Shown: piece after piece, positions 41,056 through 49,292 of the stretch
Layout of the letters: every line of letters starts with the position of its first letter
Position numbering within the stretch: the stretch's first letter is position 1
From: M3007 sp043764095
GTDB lineage: Bacteria; Bacteroidota; Bacteroidia; Chitinophagales; Saprospiraceae
Length of the DNA stretch: 64,000 bases
Reading direction: 5' to 3'
NCBI GenBank assembly: GCA_043764095.1
Contig: JAYUKX010000026.1
Location: 1 to 64,000 of the forward strand
Translations under genes and position numbers: made by a program
The notes under the pieces: generated by a model
Databases searched by the model: none
Told to the model about the DNA's origin: nothing
What the model saw: the letters and a program-made list of their open reading frames with translations, nothing else

Positions 41056-43509
41056 TTAGTTGGGGATAATTATTGTACCTATCCGTTCATCCCCTACTAA
41101 TTCAATTTCAATTTGTTGTGATTGGGCTGTGGCTATATCTATGCTGTATAAATACACGTTTTCAATATTCAACCAGAATTCATTAGCAGATATTTGAGTA
41201 AAACCAAATACATCGTGCGTGTTAACTTTGGAGACTAATTTATCTCTAAAAAATAATTGGCTTTGAGTATTTTGCATGAAATCAGGATAATATTCAGCAA
41301 TTAAATACCTTAAACTCTCTTCATCAGAAGTATCCAAGTATCCGATCAACAAGTCTTTGCCATTAACGATATCATAGCAAATGGATTGCTTTTTTAGTTT
41401 TACATATTTGGCAAGGGTATCGTTTCGCTTAAAAACATTAAATAAAATTAATAATTGATCGTTAACTAAATCCACTCTAATAATCAGGTAAGGCGTGCCA
41501 GATAGTTTTGTAACCTTAACGTCTTTTAGATTAATGCATACACGATTCTTAAGAAAAGCCGGATTTATATCAACGTCTATTTCATTTAACAAATTGGAAA
41601 TTTGCTCAACATCCAAACTAAAAATATTTTCACGAATGTTACTCGAAACCTTTACAAGGACACGATTACTACTGGAAAGGTTATCCAATGTAAAGATTAC
41701 TGAAGATGTATAAACATAGACATAATATATTTCCTTGTCATTAGAGATTATATTGGACTTATAGCCATTCGGATAATAATGCTCCTCTAATTTGGTCTTA
41801 TTTAAGTAAAGCGACCAGTTTTTTTCATCAAAAATTTTGATTAAAAAGTCATCTCCCAAACCCTGAATTTGATAATTTACAATTCTTCTATTTTGACTTT
41901 TGGGCAACAAAAGAAATAGGTCATTAGGGTCGGAAACACTAAAACCAAATAATGCGTTGTCATATATAAAGGTAAACGTCATCCCTTTAGCGCCTTTTAT
42001 TAGGGAAAATTTACTTATCTTCTTTATTTCACATTTTGCATAAATATCGTTTAAGTTATTACTTGAACGAAAATATATAGCCTTGTTGGTAACAAGTATC
42101 AATCCATCCTCCTTTAGGTCATTTAATCTAATAAATTTTTCAGAGAATCTGTGATAAACATCATCCTCAGTTAAATTAACTAAGGCTTTAAGTGATCTGA
42201 TAATGCGGTGAAGGTTTTCAAAAAAATATTTATCATCTTTAACATGATCGATATATTTACCCTTATAAATTACTAAACCTCCCTCATATTCCCGAATAAA
42301 TTCAGTTAAATAACCATCAAAATAGAGGCGATGTATTCCTGTTCGGGAGTATTTCAAGTCATTCAAAACATCATCTGGCAATAAACTCAATAAGTTGTGT
42401 GACTGTACTGCGATGTGGATAAATATGAGGATGTTATCCTCTTTTATATTATGCACATGATCCCACATGCCAAGAGCGCTCTCATAATCTATATCTTTTG
42501 ATAACTTTTTAATAGTGGACAACAGTGTACCCAAAACACCTCTCTTGTCAGCAGTATCTTTATTGTATTCTGCAATATTTTCCTTAAATTCTTTAAGTTT
42601 TTTAGAATTCTGATCTATATCTTCCACACCCAGAGATACTCCTTGAGCCTTGATGAGCGCAACAATTGACTGCTTTCTTTTTTCAGGATTCGGTGTAATT
42701 TTATGCAGGAAATCTGGTAAGTCGCTGTAGTTTGTACCATAACTTAATGCACATATATTAGCCTTTTCAACGAGTATATTACTCATTCCTTCATCGGGGC
42801 TTAAGGCAAGGAAAAAGTGTTCGTTTTCGGATTTTGGGAACCATTTACCAAGGAAATTAAACAACAGCGTAAATCCTTCGTCCAACACACCATCCTGACT
42901 ACAACCAATAAACAAAAAATGATAATCCCTTGCTATTTCTTTAAGTGCGTGAAGATAACCATCATTTTTATTTTGTTTATCGTAATCAGATGTTGAAAGG
43001 ATTATCGAATCTGCATTTTCATAATGCCCATGGATATGAAATACAAATTTTTCTTTTTTACGAATATGCCCTAATGCTTTTTCATATTCCAACCAATCTA
43101 CATCAGTAAAATGGTCTAATTTAGCCTTTTGATTAAATATGTTGTCATAATTAGTAGTAAGAATAAAAGGGGCATCTAAATTTAAAATACTATCCAATAA
43201 TGAATCGTCTTTAATTTTAGGGTTATCAAACTGGTCTTTCAGAAATGTCTTAAAATTTCTCCCCAATACCGTTCTTAAGGTTTCTCCAACTTTAAGTAAT
43301 TCATTTTTATTCAATTCTATTCTGGCTATTTCAACTTTGTCTTTTCCAAGCCCTCTGTCCTCCGCATGAGTTAAACCTCTTTCCAGCAATTCATTCCAGT
43401 TTGGCAATCCAGCCACTGCTCTTGAGACACCGGCTCCAACTACCGGTATTACCCTTTCCTCTTTTATCAATTGCTTAAGTTTGGATTTAATTCGAGATTC
43501 CATATTCAT
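41056..43509 (-). CDS. SIR2-domain protein, probable NAD-consuming defence effector
   Basis: The 817-residue protein has an N-terminal SIR2-like domain (residues ~15-270). It shows the NAD-binding GAGVSRAVAGLPNWNELL, the TTNYDNIF Asn motif, the HIHGH His motif and a LFIGCSQDG segment. About 530 residues follow that I do not recognise, largely alternating beta strands; DGLILVTNKAIYFRSS looks PH- or propeller-like. Bacterial SIR2 effectors of this type deplete NAD to abort phage infection. The gene lies 9 nt after hsdS on the same strand and is the last gene of the RM operon, just inside the left palindromic repeat. A defence role is inferred from domain and context. What the C-terminal half senses is unknown. 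Confidence 0.85.
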   Translation of the reverse strand: MNMESRIKSKLKQLIKEERVIPVVGAGVSRAVAGLPNWNELLERGLTHAEDRGLGKDKVEIARIELNKNELLKVGETLRTVLGRNFKTFLKDQFDNPKIKDDSLLDSILNLDAPFILTTNYDNIFNQKAKLDHFTDVDWLEYEKALGHIRKKEKFVFHIHGHYENADSIILSTSDYDKQNKNDGYLHALKEIARDYHFLFIGCSQDGVLDEGFTLLFNFLGKWFPKSENEHFFLALSPDEGMSNILVEKANICALSYGTNYSDLPDFLHKITPNPEKRKQSIVALIKAQGVSLGVEDIDQNSKKLKEFKENIAEYNKDTADKRGVLGTLLSTIKKLSKDIDYESALGMWDHVHNIKEDNILIFIHIAVQSHNLLSLLPDDVLNDLKYSRTGIHRLYFDGYLTEFIREYEGGLVIYKGKYIDHVKDDKYFFENLHRIIRSLKALVNLTEDDVYHRFSEKFIRLNDLKEDGLILVTNKAIYFRSSNNLNDIYAKCEIKKISKFSLIKGAKGMTFTFIYDNALFGFSVSDPNDLFLLLPKSQNRRIVNYQIQGLGDDFLIKIFDEKNWSLYLNKTKLEEHYYPNGYKSNIISNDKEIYYVYVYTSSVIFTLDNLSSSNRVLVKVSSNIRENIFSLDVEQISNLLNEIDVDINPAFLKNRVCINLKDVKVTKLSGTPYLIIRVDLVNDQLLILFNVFKRNDTLAKYVKLKKQSICYDIVNGKDLLIGYLDTSDEESLRYLIAEYYPDFMQNTQSQLFFRDKLVSKVNTHDVFGFTQISANEFWLNIENVYLYSIDIATAQSQQIEIELVGDERIGTIIIPN

Positions 43510-43518
43510 ATTGACGTT

Positions 43519-44838
43519 TTATCGTTTACCTTTAGATTTTGATATTTCATCCTTTTCAGCCTTTATCCGCTCCAGCAATACACTCGCAGGTTCATCATTT
43601 GGGTCTTGTGGTATCAGTTCGCCACGGAACGCTTTAGCAAGAATGCTTTGAGGAAGTTTGTCCAGCATGGCTTTGGCTTTAGTGTAGCGGGCTTCAATCT
43701 TGTCGGCGAAGGAAAAGAGTTGTTCTACGCGGCGGGCGATTTCTTGTTGCTCTGCAATAGATGGAATAGGAAAAATGAATTTTCGACACTGCTCAAGCGA
43801 AATATTACTTTGCCCCGCAGTCCCTCTAAACTCCTTTTCAATCCCTGAAATTGGTGTCCCCTCACATAAAATCATGAAAATAAATTGAGGTAATAATCTT
43901 TCCTTGGGTCTAAATATTGCCAATGCTTGATTAACATTCCATTCTTTATATTGATTTGTAACGGTGGCAACCTTTCCTAAAGGTGGGCCAACAATATTCA
44001 TTATTACATCATTTGGATATACTCTTGACCTTTTTAGGTGATTATTATGGATATGATTTGCTACCCACTGAGGTTTGTAATTAAAATCTATTTTTTGATT
44101 AACAATATTATATACCTTTAGAAATGGAATGTCACCTTCAGATAATAAATCATCAGATTTAGGTGTCGTTCCTTTTGTTATTAAATGGCACAAACTTTCA
44201 GCCTCGTCATATTCCCATTCGGGTTTACTATTTGCCTGCCTCCACTCCTCCGTCAACCTTCCATTAACAGCCGCCGCCAGTACCGATTGCCGGAAGCGTT
44301 TGAGCAAGGCAGGTATTTTGTCAATACGTTGTTTGTTGCGTTCTACACGCTCCATTAAGGCATCGAGTTTTGCTACAATTCGATGTTGTTCAGGGACAGG
44401 AGGAATGGGAATTTCGATTTCTGCAAGATCGTCTTTGTTAAACCCATCTTGTGCAGACCGTTCAATTGCTAAAATTGGCCTTTGAAAATAATCAGATTTT
44501 AAAATATATCGCACATAATCTCTGTCCAAAGATCCAGGTATTATGACTTTTGCCAAAGCAACATTATATGCCCCAGTCATCCCTGTCACTATTCGACCTA
44601 TTGAAGCACCATATCTAGCAATCAATATGTCATTTTCAGAGCATGTCTTTAATTGTTCCCTGAAAGGGATATAGGTGGGCAATGGTTTTTCACCAAAATC
44701 TCGAATCTGTAAAAGTCTAATGTAGCCTTTAACAGGTTCATATTTAAAGGTGCTTTTAGGAGGTTGCGTTCCACCCTGAATATCGAGGACATCTGTAAAG
44801 AAAACTGTCGCCCATCCTTCCGGCAAATTATTCTCCAT
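43519..44838 (-). CDS. hsdS: Type I restriction-modification specificity subunit
   Basis: The 439-residue protein has two target-recognition domains (residues ~1-150 and ~205-375). Each is followed by a conserved helical spacer with the diagnostic PIPPVPEQHRIVAKLDALM (~150-170) and PIPSIAEQQEIARRVEQLF (~373-392) and the LLKRFRQSVLAAAVNGRL / LDKLPQSILAKAFRGEL helices. HsdS dictates the bipartite DNA site read by the HsdM2S methylase and HsdR2M2S2 nuclease. It overlaps hsdM by 11 nt. Only one hsdS is present, with no inverted partial copies, so there is no sign of phase-variable shuffling. Confidence 0.96.
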   Translation of the reverse strand: MENNLPEGWATVFFTDVLDIQGGTQPPKSTFKYEPVKGYIRLLQIRDFGEKPLPTYIPFREQLKTCSENDILIARYGASIGRIVTGMTGAYNVALAKVIIPGSLDRDYVRYILKSDYFQRPILAIERSAQDGFNKDDLAEIEIPIPPVPEQHRIVAKLDALMERVERNKQRIDKIPALLKRFRQSVLAAAVNGRLTEEWRQANSKPEWEYDEAESLCHLITKGTTPKSDDLLSEGDIPFLKVYNIVNQKIDFNYKPQWVANHIHNNHLKRSRVYPNDVIMNIVGPPLGKVATVTNQYKEWNVNQALAIFRPKERLLPQFIFMILCEGTPISGIEKEFRGTAGQSNISLEQCRKFIFPIPSIAEQQEIARRVEQLFSFADKIEARYTKAKAMLDKLPQSILAKAFRGELIPQDPNDEPASVLLERIKAEKDEISKSKGKR

Positions 44839-46234
44839 CGTTTTCCAGCATTAAGATGATTTCACGTAATTCGTCAACGACGGCTTCCAGTTCTGTTACG
44901 GCTTCCGTGGCCAACTCCTGTGGCTCCGGCAGACTATTGGCATCTTCAAGGCTATCATCTTTTAGCCATGTAATGTCCAATTTGTAGTTCCGCTTTTTCA
45001 CCTCGGCTATGTCGAAACACCGGAATCGACCCGTTTCGCCTTGGTCGATGCGTTTACTTTTCCCGTTCGGATCAGAGCCATAACATTGCTCAAATTCCAC
45101 AAAGTGTTTGGCTGTCAATGGCCGGTCTTTTTTGGTAATCCCTTCAACATTGCTTCGGCCATCGAAAATCCAAACTTTTTCTGTTGGTATGCCTTTTTGA
45201 AAAAAGATCACATTTGCTTTGACCCCTTGGGCATAAGGGGTAAAGGTGCCACGAGGCAAACGAAGGATGGTATGCAGGTTGCAGTCTTGCATCAATATTT
45301 CAAACACCTCACCAGCCTTATCTTCAAACAAGACATTATCTGGCAGAACAACCGCTGCCCGTCCACCTTTCTTTAACACACTGATGATGTGCTGCAAAAA
45401 ATTGAGTTGCTTGTTACTGGTAACTACTGTAAAATCATCCCGTTCCGGTACTTGATTGGCTCCTTTCGTGCCAAACGGCGGGTTGGTCAGGATCACATCA
45501 AATCGTTGGGAGTCAGGCGCATTGTAAATGGTGTCACCCAGTCTGATCTTAGGCGTTACACCATGCAAGTACATATTCATCAAGGCTAATCGGCGAGGGC
45601 GAGCGACTAATTCTTGGCCAAAATAGGCTTCGTCTCTTATCCGTTTGAACTCTCCACGATCCAATGCGCCTTTGGTTTCATCCAATAACCATTCGTAAGC
45701 AGTCACCAAAAAGCCACCAGTACCGCAAGCCGGATCGGAAATGACAAAAGAAGAATTGCCCCTGGGGTCAGGCTTCATGAGTTTCACCATAGAATAAATC
45801 AATGGCCGAGGCGTAAAATATTGCCCGGCACCTTTCTTGCCTTCACTGGCTGATTTTTCCAACAGACCTTCAAATGCAGCACCTTTTACGTCCACATCCA
45901 TCGCTGTCCATTCATCCTCATCAATCAGGTTAATCAACCGTTTCAAACTTACTGGATTATTGAATCTGTTTTGAGACTGAGAAAAAATCTCACCCAGAAG
46001 ACCTTCTTCCTTTGATAGTTGCTTCAAGGTGTCGGTGTAATGATCCATTAAGTCACCGCCACTAAAACCTTTCAAGGCTCCCCAGTTGTACTTATCGGAA
46101 AGATGCACTTCCCGTTCATCAGCCATTTTAAGGAAGAGCAAATAGGTGAGTTGTTCAATGTAATCTCCATAATCAATCCCCTCATGGCGCAAGGTGTGGC
46201 AGAAGCCCCAAAGTTTGTTTACTACGTCGCTCAT
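44828..46234 (-). CDS. hsdM: Type I restriction-modification DNA methyltransferase subunit
   Basis: The 468-residue protein has the HsdM N-terminal helical domain (LWGFCHTLRHEGIDYGDYIEQLTYLLFLKM). The methylase core follows, with QYFTPRPLI, the AdoMet motif I DPACGTGGFL (residues ~168-177) and motif IV NPPFG (~250-254), the N6-adenine methylase signature. PKIRLGDTIYN and PDNVLFEDKAGEVFEILM are also family features. It methylates adenine at the site chosen by HsdS and is required for restriction. It follows the HsdR C-terminal gene by 8 nt and overlaps hsdS by 11 nt, so translation is likely coupled. Confidence 0.97.
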   Translation of the reverse strand: MSDVVNKLWGFCHTLRHEGIDYGDYIEQLTYLLFLKMADEREVHLSDKYNWGALKGFSGGDLMDHYTDTLKQLSKEEGLLGEIFSQSQNRFNNPVSLKRLINLIDEDEWTAMDVDVKGAAFEGLLEKSASEGKKGAGQYFTPRPLIYSMVKLMKPDPRGNSSFVISDPACGTGGFLVTAYEWLLDETKGALDRGEFKRIRDEAYFGQELVARPRRLALMNMYLHGVTPKIRLGDTIYNAPDSQRFDVILTNPPFGTKGANQVPERDDFTVVTSNKQLNFLQHIISVLKKGGRAAVVLPDNVLFEDKAGEVFEILMQDCNLHTILRLPRGTFTPYAQGVKANVIFFQKGIPTEKVWIFDGRSNVEGITKKDRPLTAKHFVEFEQCYGSDPNGKSKRIDQGETGRFRCFDIAEVKKRNYKLDITWLKDDSLEDANSLPEPQELATEAVTELEAVVDELREIILMLENDGE

Positions 46235-46242
46235 ATTCGTTT

Positions 46243-46929
46243 TTAGGCGGCAATTGCCTCATTTATTTTAAGGATAAGATTAGAAAAGTTGTCAGGGAAT
46301 ACCCGCCTGAATTTAGCAAAGCCACCGCGATCCGTAAACACCGGAAGTTCACGGAGGTCGTTTTCATCCAGTGTCATATTTTGTTTAAGGTGCTGTTTGA
46401 TGTACTCAATCCAATCCCGTTGTTCTAGATTCAATGCTTTGTCTCCAATTACCCGTTGAATGGCATTGCTGACCCGTTCTTCAGGGCTTAGTAGCGGCTC
46501 AGTTTCTTTTGCTGCGTGTTTGACCATGCTTATAATGTCAACTAATTCCTTGTGATAGACGATTTTATGTGCCTTCCGCAAGTCGTATTCACTAAAATAA
46601 TTTTCCTTCAATTTTTCTCGGAGTTCATTTAAGGCAGAAGTATTCCATGCTTGAGGTCTGTTAAGCAAAATGGCAATTGCTTCGATCTCCGTTTCTTTTT
46701 CTTTCACGAACTCGCTGAATGCTGTGAGATAATCTAAAGGCTTTATGTCTCGCTCCCCAAGCACCTCAAAAAGCATCTCAGAACTCACTTCATCCAGAAT
46801 CTCATATCCGACCATGAAGGCGGTCTTGCCCCGTTCATAGTTTTCCAGCAGGTCTTGGAACTGCGGGTTGCGCAGTAAATCCATGACGCTGGTAAAACTT
46901 TCAAATATTTGATTCAGTGACTTTGCCAT
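46243..46929 (-). CDS. Separate HsdR C-terminal domain protein (EcoEI_R_C type)
   Basis: The 228-residue, all-helical protein ends ELPVFTDRGGFAKFRRVF followed by a FSNLILKINEAIA helix. This is the closing motif of the EcoEI-type HsdR C-terminal domain that docks HsdR on the methylase. Here it is its own gene, starting at an ATG that shares one base with the hsdR stop (TAATG). HsdR (677 residues) plus this protein sum to 905, the usual length of a one-piece EcoEI-like HsdR. The split could be natural, through termination-reinitiation coupling, or a recent break. The clean stop-start junction favours a working two-chain subunit. Confidence 0.88.
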   Translation of the reverse strand: MAKSLNQIFESFTSVMDLLRNPQFQDLLENYERGKTAFMVGYEILDEVSSEMLFEVLGERDIKPLDYLTAFSEFVKEKETEIEAIAILLNRPQAWNTSALNELREKLKENYFSEYDLRKAHKIVYHKELVDIISMVKHAAKETEPLLSPEERVSNAIQRVIGDKALNLEQRDWIEYIKQHLKQNMTLDENDLRELPVFTDRGGFAKFRRVFPDNFSNLILKINEAIAA

Positions 46930-48962
46930 TATCTATATCTTTCAAAAAATTTAGCCAATTGTTCCGCAAATTGCCCCATATCACCATCCGGGATGTATGT
47001 AGCAAATTTTTCGCGGGCATCACCGCTCATGTTCTTTTCGATTCGGTGCAAACGTTTTGCCAGTTTTTTCGCATTGGCATATCGGTCTTCATTTTTGTAA
47101 ATTTTCTCGATTAATTGCTTGATAGTCAAGGTATCCGTGGTAGGAGGATCAATCTTGAAATTATAACTGGCATCCTTGAAATAATTGATCAAGGTACCGT
47201 TGAAGCAATCAAAGAGCGTGAAATGAGTTTTGCCAATGTCCTTACAAAGCCTTGTTCCCCGGCCTAACATTTGCTCCCATAGAATCCTTGACTTCACCGG
47301 GCGTAAGAATACGATAAATTCCAGGGCAGGAATATCTACGCCAGTGCTTAACATATCCACTGTGACCACAATATGTGGATTTGGGCGGTTTCTGAACTCC
47401 TTGATCCGCTTTAAAGGCCTGTCAACATTCGGGCTTCCAGTAATCTTTGCTACAAAATCGTCTCCCCGGTTGAAGGTGGATTTGCAAATGGAAACCAGTC
47501 GATCAGCATGGGAGATATGTTGAATATCATTGGATGCGAAGATTAGCATCTTGGGAAAACGACCGTACTCGGCTTCAAAAGCGTCGGTATATTTCTTTAA
47601 CTCATCAACGATCTTCTGATTGGTATCCGGGGCTGTTATTTTATGTTCAATTTCAGTAGTCGTAAATTCACGCTCGTCTTCCAGTTGGTCTATATGCTCC
47701 CTACCTGTATCAGTATCGACCATACCGACCTGTTCTCCTTCCTTCAAAAACGCGCCATTCATCAGCACATTGGAATTGATGGCAACCGCGTCATAATCAA
47801 CCAAGTAGCCTTCTTCAATGGCTTGCTGCAAGGGGTAATTAAAGATAGGTTTGCCAAAATAGGCGATGGTATGGGAAGCAGGAGTTGCAGTCAATCCGAT
47901 TTTAATAGCATCGAAATGGTTCAGTACATTTCGCCAAACGTTCGTTTCCTTGGACGTATAACCCCGGTGGCATTCGTCTGCAATAATCAAATCAAAAGCA
48001 TGGGAAGGAATCTGTAAAGCATCGGCATCGCTATTGTCTTCCCCTTCCATATCATCTCCAAAGGCTCCAGAGCGACCGTACAAGTTGATGGCCATACGTT
48101 GGATAGTACAAACGTAGAGAAACGTTTTGCTAACGTCTGGATTGGTCAGGTAAGAATTGGGTAGTACCGTTGGATCGTAACTTTCACCTTCAAAATCTTC
48201 CCGCTGGAATCGCTGGGAATACATTTCATATTCGTCCTTGAACTTGATCTTACGGGGTGTATCGTAGGAAGCAAAAGCAGTCACAGCCTGCGCTGCCAAT
48301 GATTTCCGGTCGACCAAAAACAAAATCCGCTTCGCATATCCTGAAACCAACATCCGGTAAACAAGGTTGACGGTTGTAAATGTCTTACCTGTTCCAGTAG
48401 CCATTGCCAGCAGCATTTGTCGTTTCCCATCGCCAACCTGTTCTTCAAATGCTTTGATGGCACTTTTTTGATAATACCGCAGGAATGGGGAATCAATAGG
48501 AGTCTGCCTTAGCCATTGTATCGAGGTGTCTTTCTTTTCGTGAAAGAAATACTCCAGTGCTTCCGGTGTGTTGAATATGAAAATCTGTCGGCTAAGACTA
48601 TTGGGATTCCGCGCGTCCAAATGATAGATCAGTTCACCATTTGTAGCATACAAAAATGGAATTCGGTAACCGTTCCATTCTCCAACTGTGTTAGAAGTCC
48701 CCTTAGAATATCGCTTAGCCTGTTGTAAAACATTTTGCGCTCCGACCGCAACCTTTTTCCCCTCTACCACACCTAATAAAGCCCCATTTACAACCAGAGC
48801 GTAGTCAGCAGGGCCATTGTCTGTTGGTAGTTCTTCTACGGCGTGATTGGTCAAAACCGACAAATCCATCCCCTGTGAGTAAGGCATAACAATCCAGCCT
48901 GCGGATTGCAGCTGTTTATCAATTCTGAGTTTACGAGTGAGTTTTTCGGATTCGTAGTGCAT
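46929..48962 (-). CDS. hsdR: Type I restriction endonuclease/translocase subunit lacking its C-terminal domain
   Basis: The 677-residue protein has an N-terminal nuclease domain with ADYALVVNGALLGVVEGKK (the D...ExK catalytic core, residues ~52-71). A superfamily-2 DNA translocase follows: MATGTGKTFTTV (Walker A, ~164-175), IIADECHRGY (DECH box), LTATPAS and a QMLGRGTRL motif. HsdR pumps DNA past the bound complex and cleaves unmodified DNA. It is the first gene of the operon (a -7 box lies at 49009-49016), and its C-terminal docking domain is encoded by the next gene. All motifs are intact, so it should be active if partnered. Confidence 0.96.
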   Translation of the reverse strand: MHYESEKLTRKLRIDKQLQSAGWIVMPYSQGMDLSVLTNHAVEELPTDNGPADYALVVNGALLGVVEGKKVAVGAQNVLQQAKRYSKGTSNTVGEWNGYRIPFLYATNGELIYHLDARNPNSLSRQIFIFNTPEALEYFFHEKKDTSIQWLRQTPIDSPFLRYYQKSAIKAFEEQVGDGKRQMLLAMATGTGKTFTTVNLVYRMLVSGYAKRILFLVDRKSLAAQAVTAFASYDTPRKIKFKDEYEMYSQRFQREDFEGESYDPTVLPNSYLTNPDVSKTFLYVCTIQRMAINLYGRSGAFGDDMEGEDNSDADALQIPSHAFDLIIADECHRGYTSKETNVWRNVLNHFDAIKIGLTATPASHTIAYFGKPIFNYPLQQAIEEGYLVDYDAVAINSNVLMNGAFLKEGEQVGMVDTDTGREHIDQLEDEREFTTTEIEHKITAPDTNQKIVDELKKYTDAFEAEYGRFPKMLIFASNDIQHISHADRLVSICKSTFNRGDDFVAKITGSPNVDRPLKRIKEFRNRPNPHIVVTVDMLSTGVDIPALEFIVFLRPVKSRILWEQMLGRGTRLCKDIGKTHFTLFDCFNGTLINYFKDASYNFKIDPPTTDTLTIKQLIEKIYKNEDRYANAKKLAKRLHRIEKNMSGDAREKFATYIPDGDMGQFAEQLAKFFERYR

Positions 48963-49008
48963 AACATTAAAAAAAAGCCTCGTTTCCAGCGTTATACTGA
49001 GAATGGGG

Positions 49009-49016
49009 CAAAGATA
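49009..49016 (-). promoter_or_regulatory. Probable -7 box (TATCTTTG) of the RM-SIR2 operon
   Basis: TATCTTTG on the minus strand lies 46 nt upstream of the hsdR ATG and fits TAnnTTTG. The -33 TTG is not clear. The box lies inside the right boundary repeat (49061), so the cassette carries its own promoter. Confidence 0.45.
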
Positions 49017-49060
49017 GGAAATTTAAGCGTATGTTTAGCAGATTGCTTTTAAGAAAGTCA

Positions 49061-49110
49061 GAGAGTGTTTAAATTTTTTGTATCAAGTAAAAAACAAATA
49101 CTTTTCACTA
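49061..49110. repeat. Right boundary element of the RM-SIR2 cassette
   Basis: It begins GAGAGTGTT like the left element and continues with TCAAGT. Its 49075-49109 part matches the reverse complement of the left element (about 31 of 36 positions, with one indel). It therefore belongs to the same palindromic repeat family. About 8 kb of five-gene operon lies between the copies. The rest of the 48963-49292 gap holds the operon promoter and a possible transposase scrap. Confidence 0.7.
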
Positions 49111-49139
49111 ACTTTGCACAGCATATAAAAGAACAATAG

Positions 49140-49285
49140 AATTCATCGTATGATTACAAGAATTTTGAGCAGGAGGCCTTGCAGGTGATGTACGCGGGTA
49201 AATCAATTGAGCATACTGCGCCATTACCCACAACCGATCACTCCCAATTAACATCCTTTGCATTTTTTGACTGGCCGAACTGCCC
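49140..49285 (+). pseudogene. Possible remnant of a transposase N-terminus
   Basis: A plus-strand frame after a TAG at 49137 reads YDYKNFEQEALQVMYAGKSI followed by EHTA. This resembles the helix-turn-helix start of IS3-type OrfA proteins (pattern K-x-F-x-x-E-A-L/V...GKS). The similarity fades after about 25 residues. It lies directly outside the right palindromic boundary. The match is short and judged by eye only. Confidence 0.25.
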
Positions 49286-49292
49286 CCCCCAT

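Noticed and set aside
43519..44838. Phase-variable hsdS shuffling
   Set aside because: Only one complete hsdS, no inverted partial copies and no recombinase nearby.
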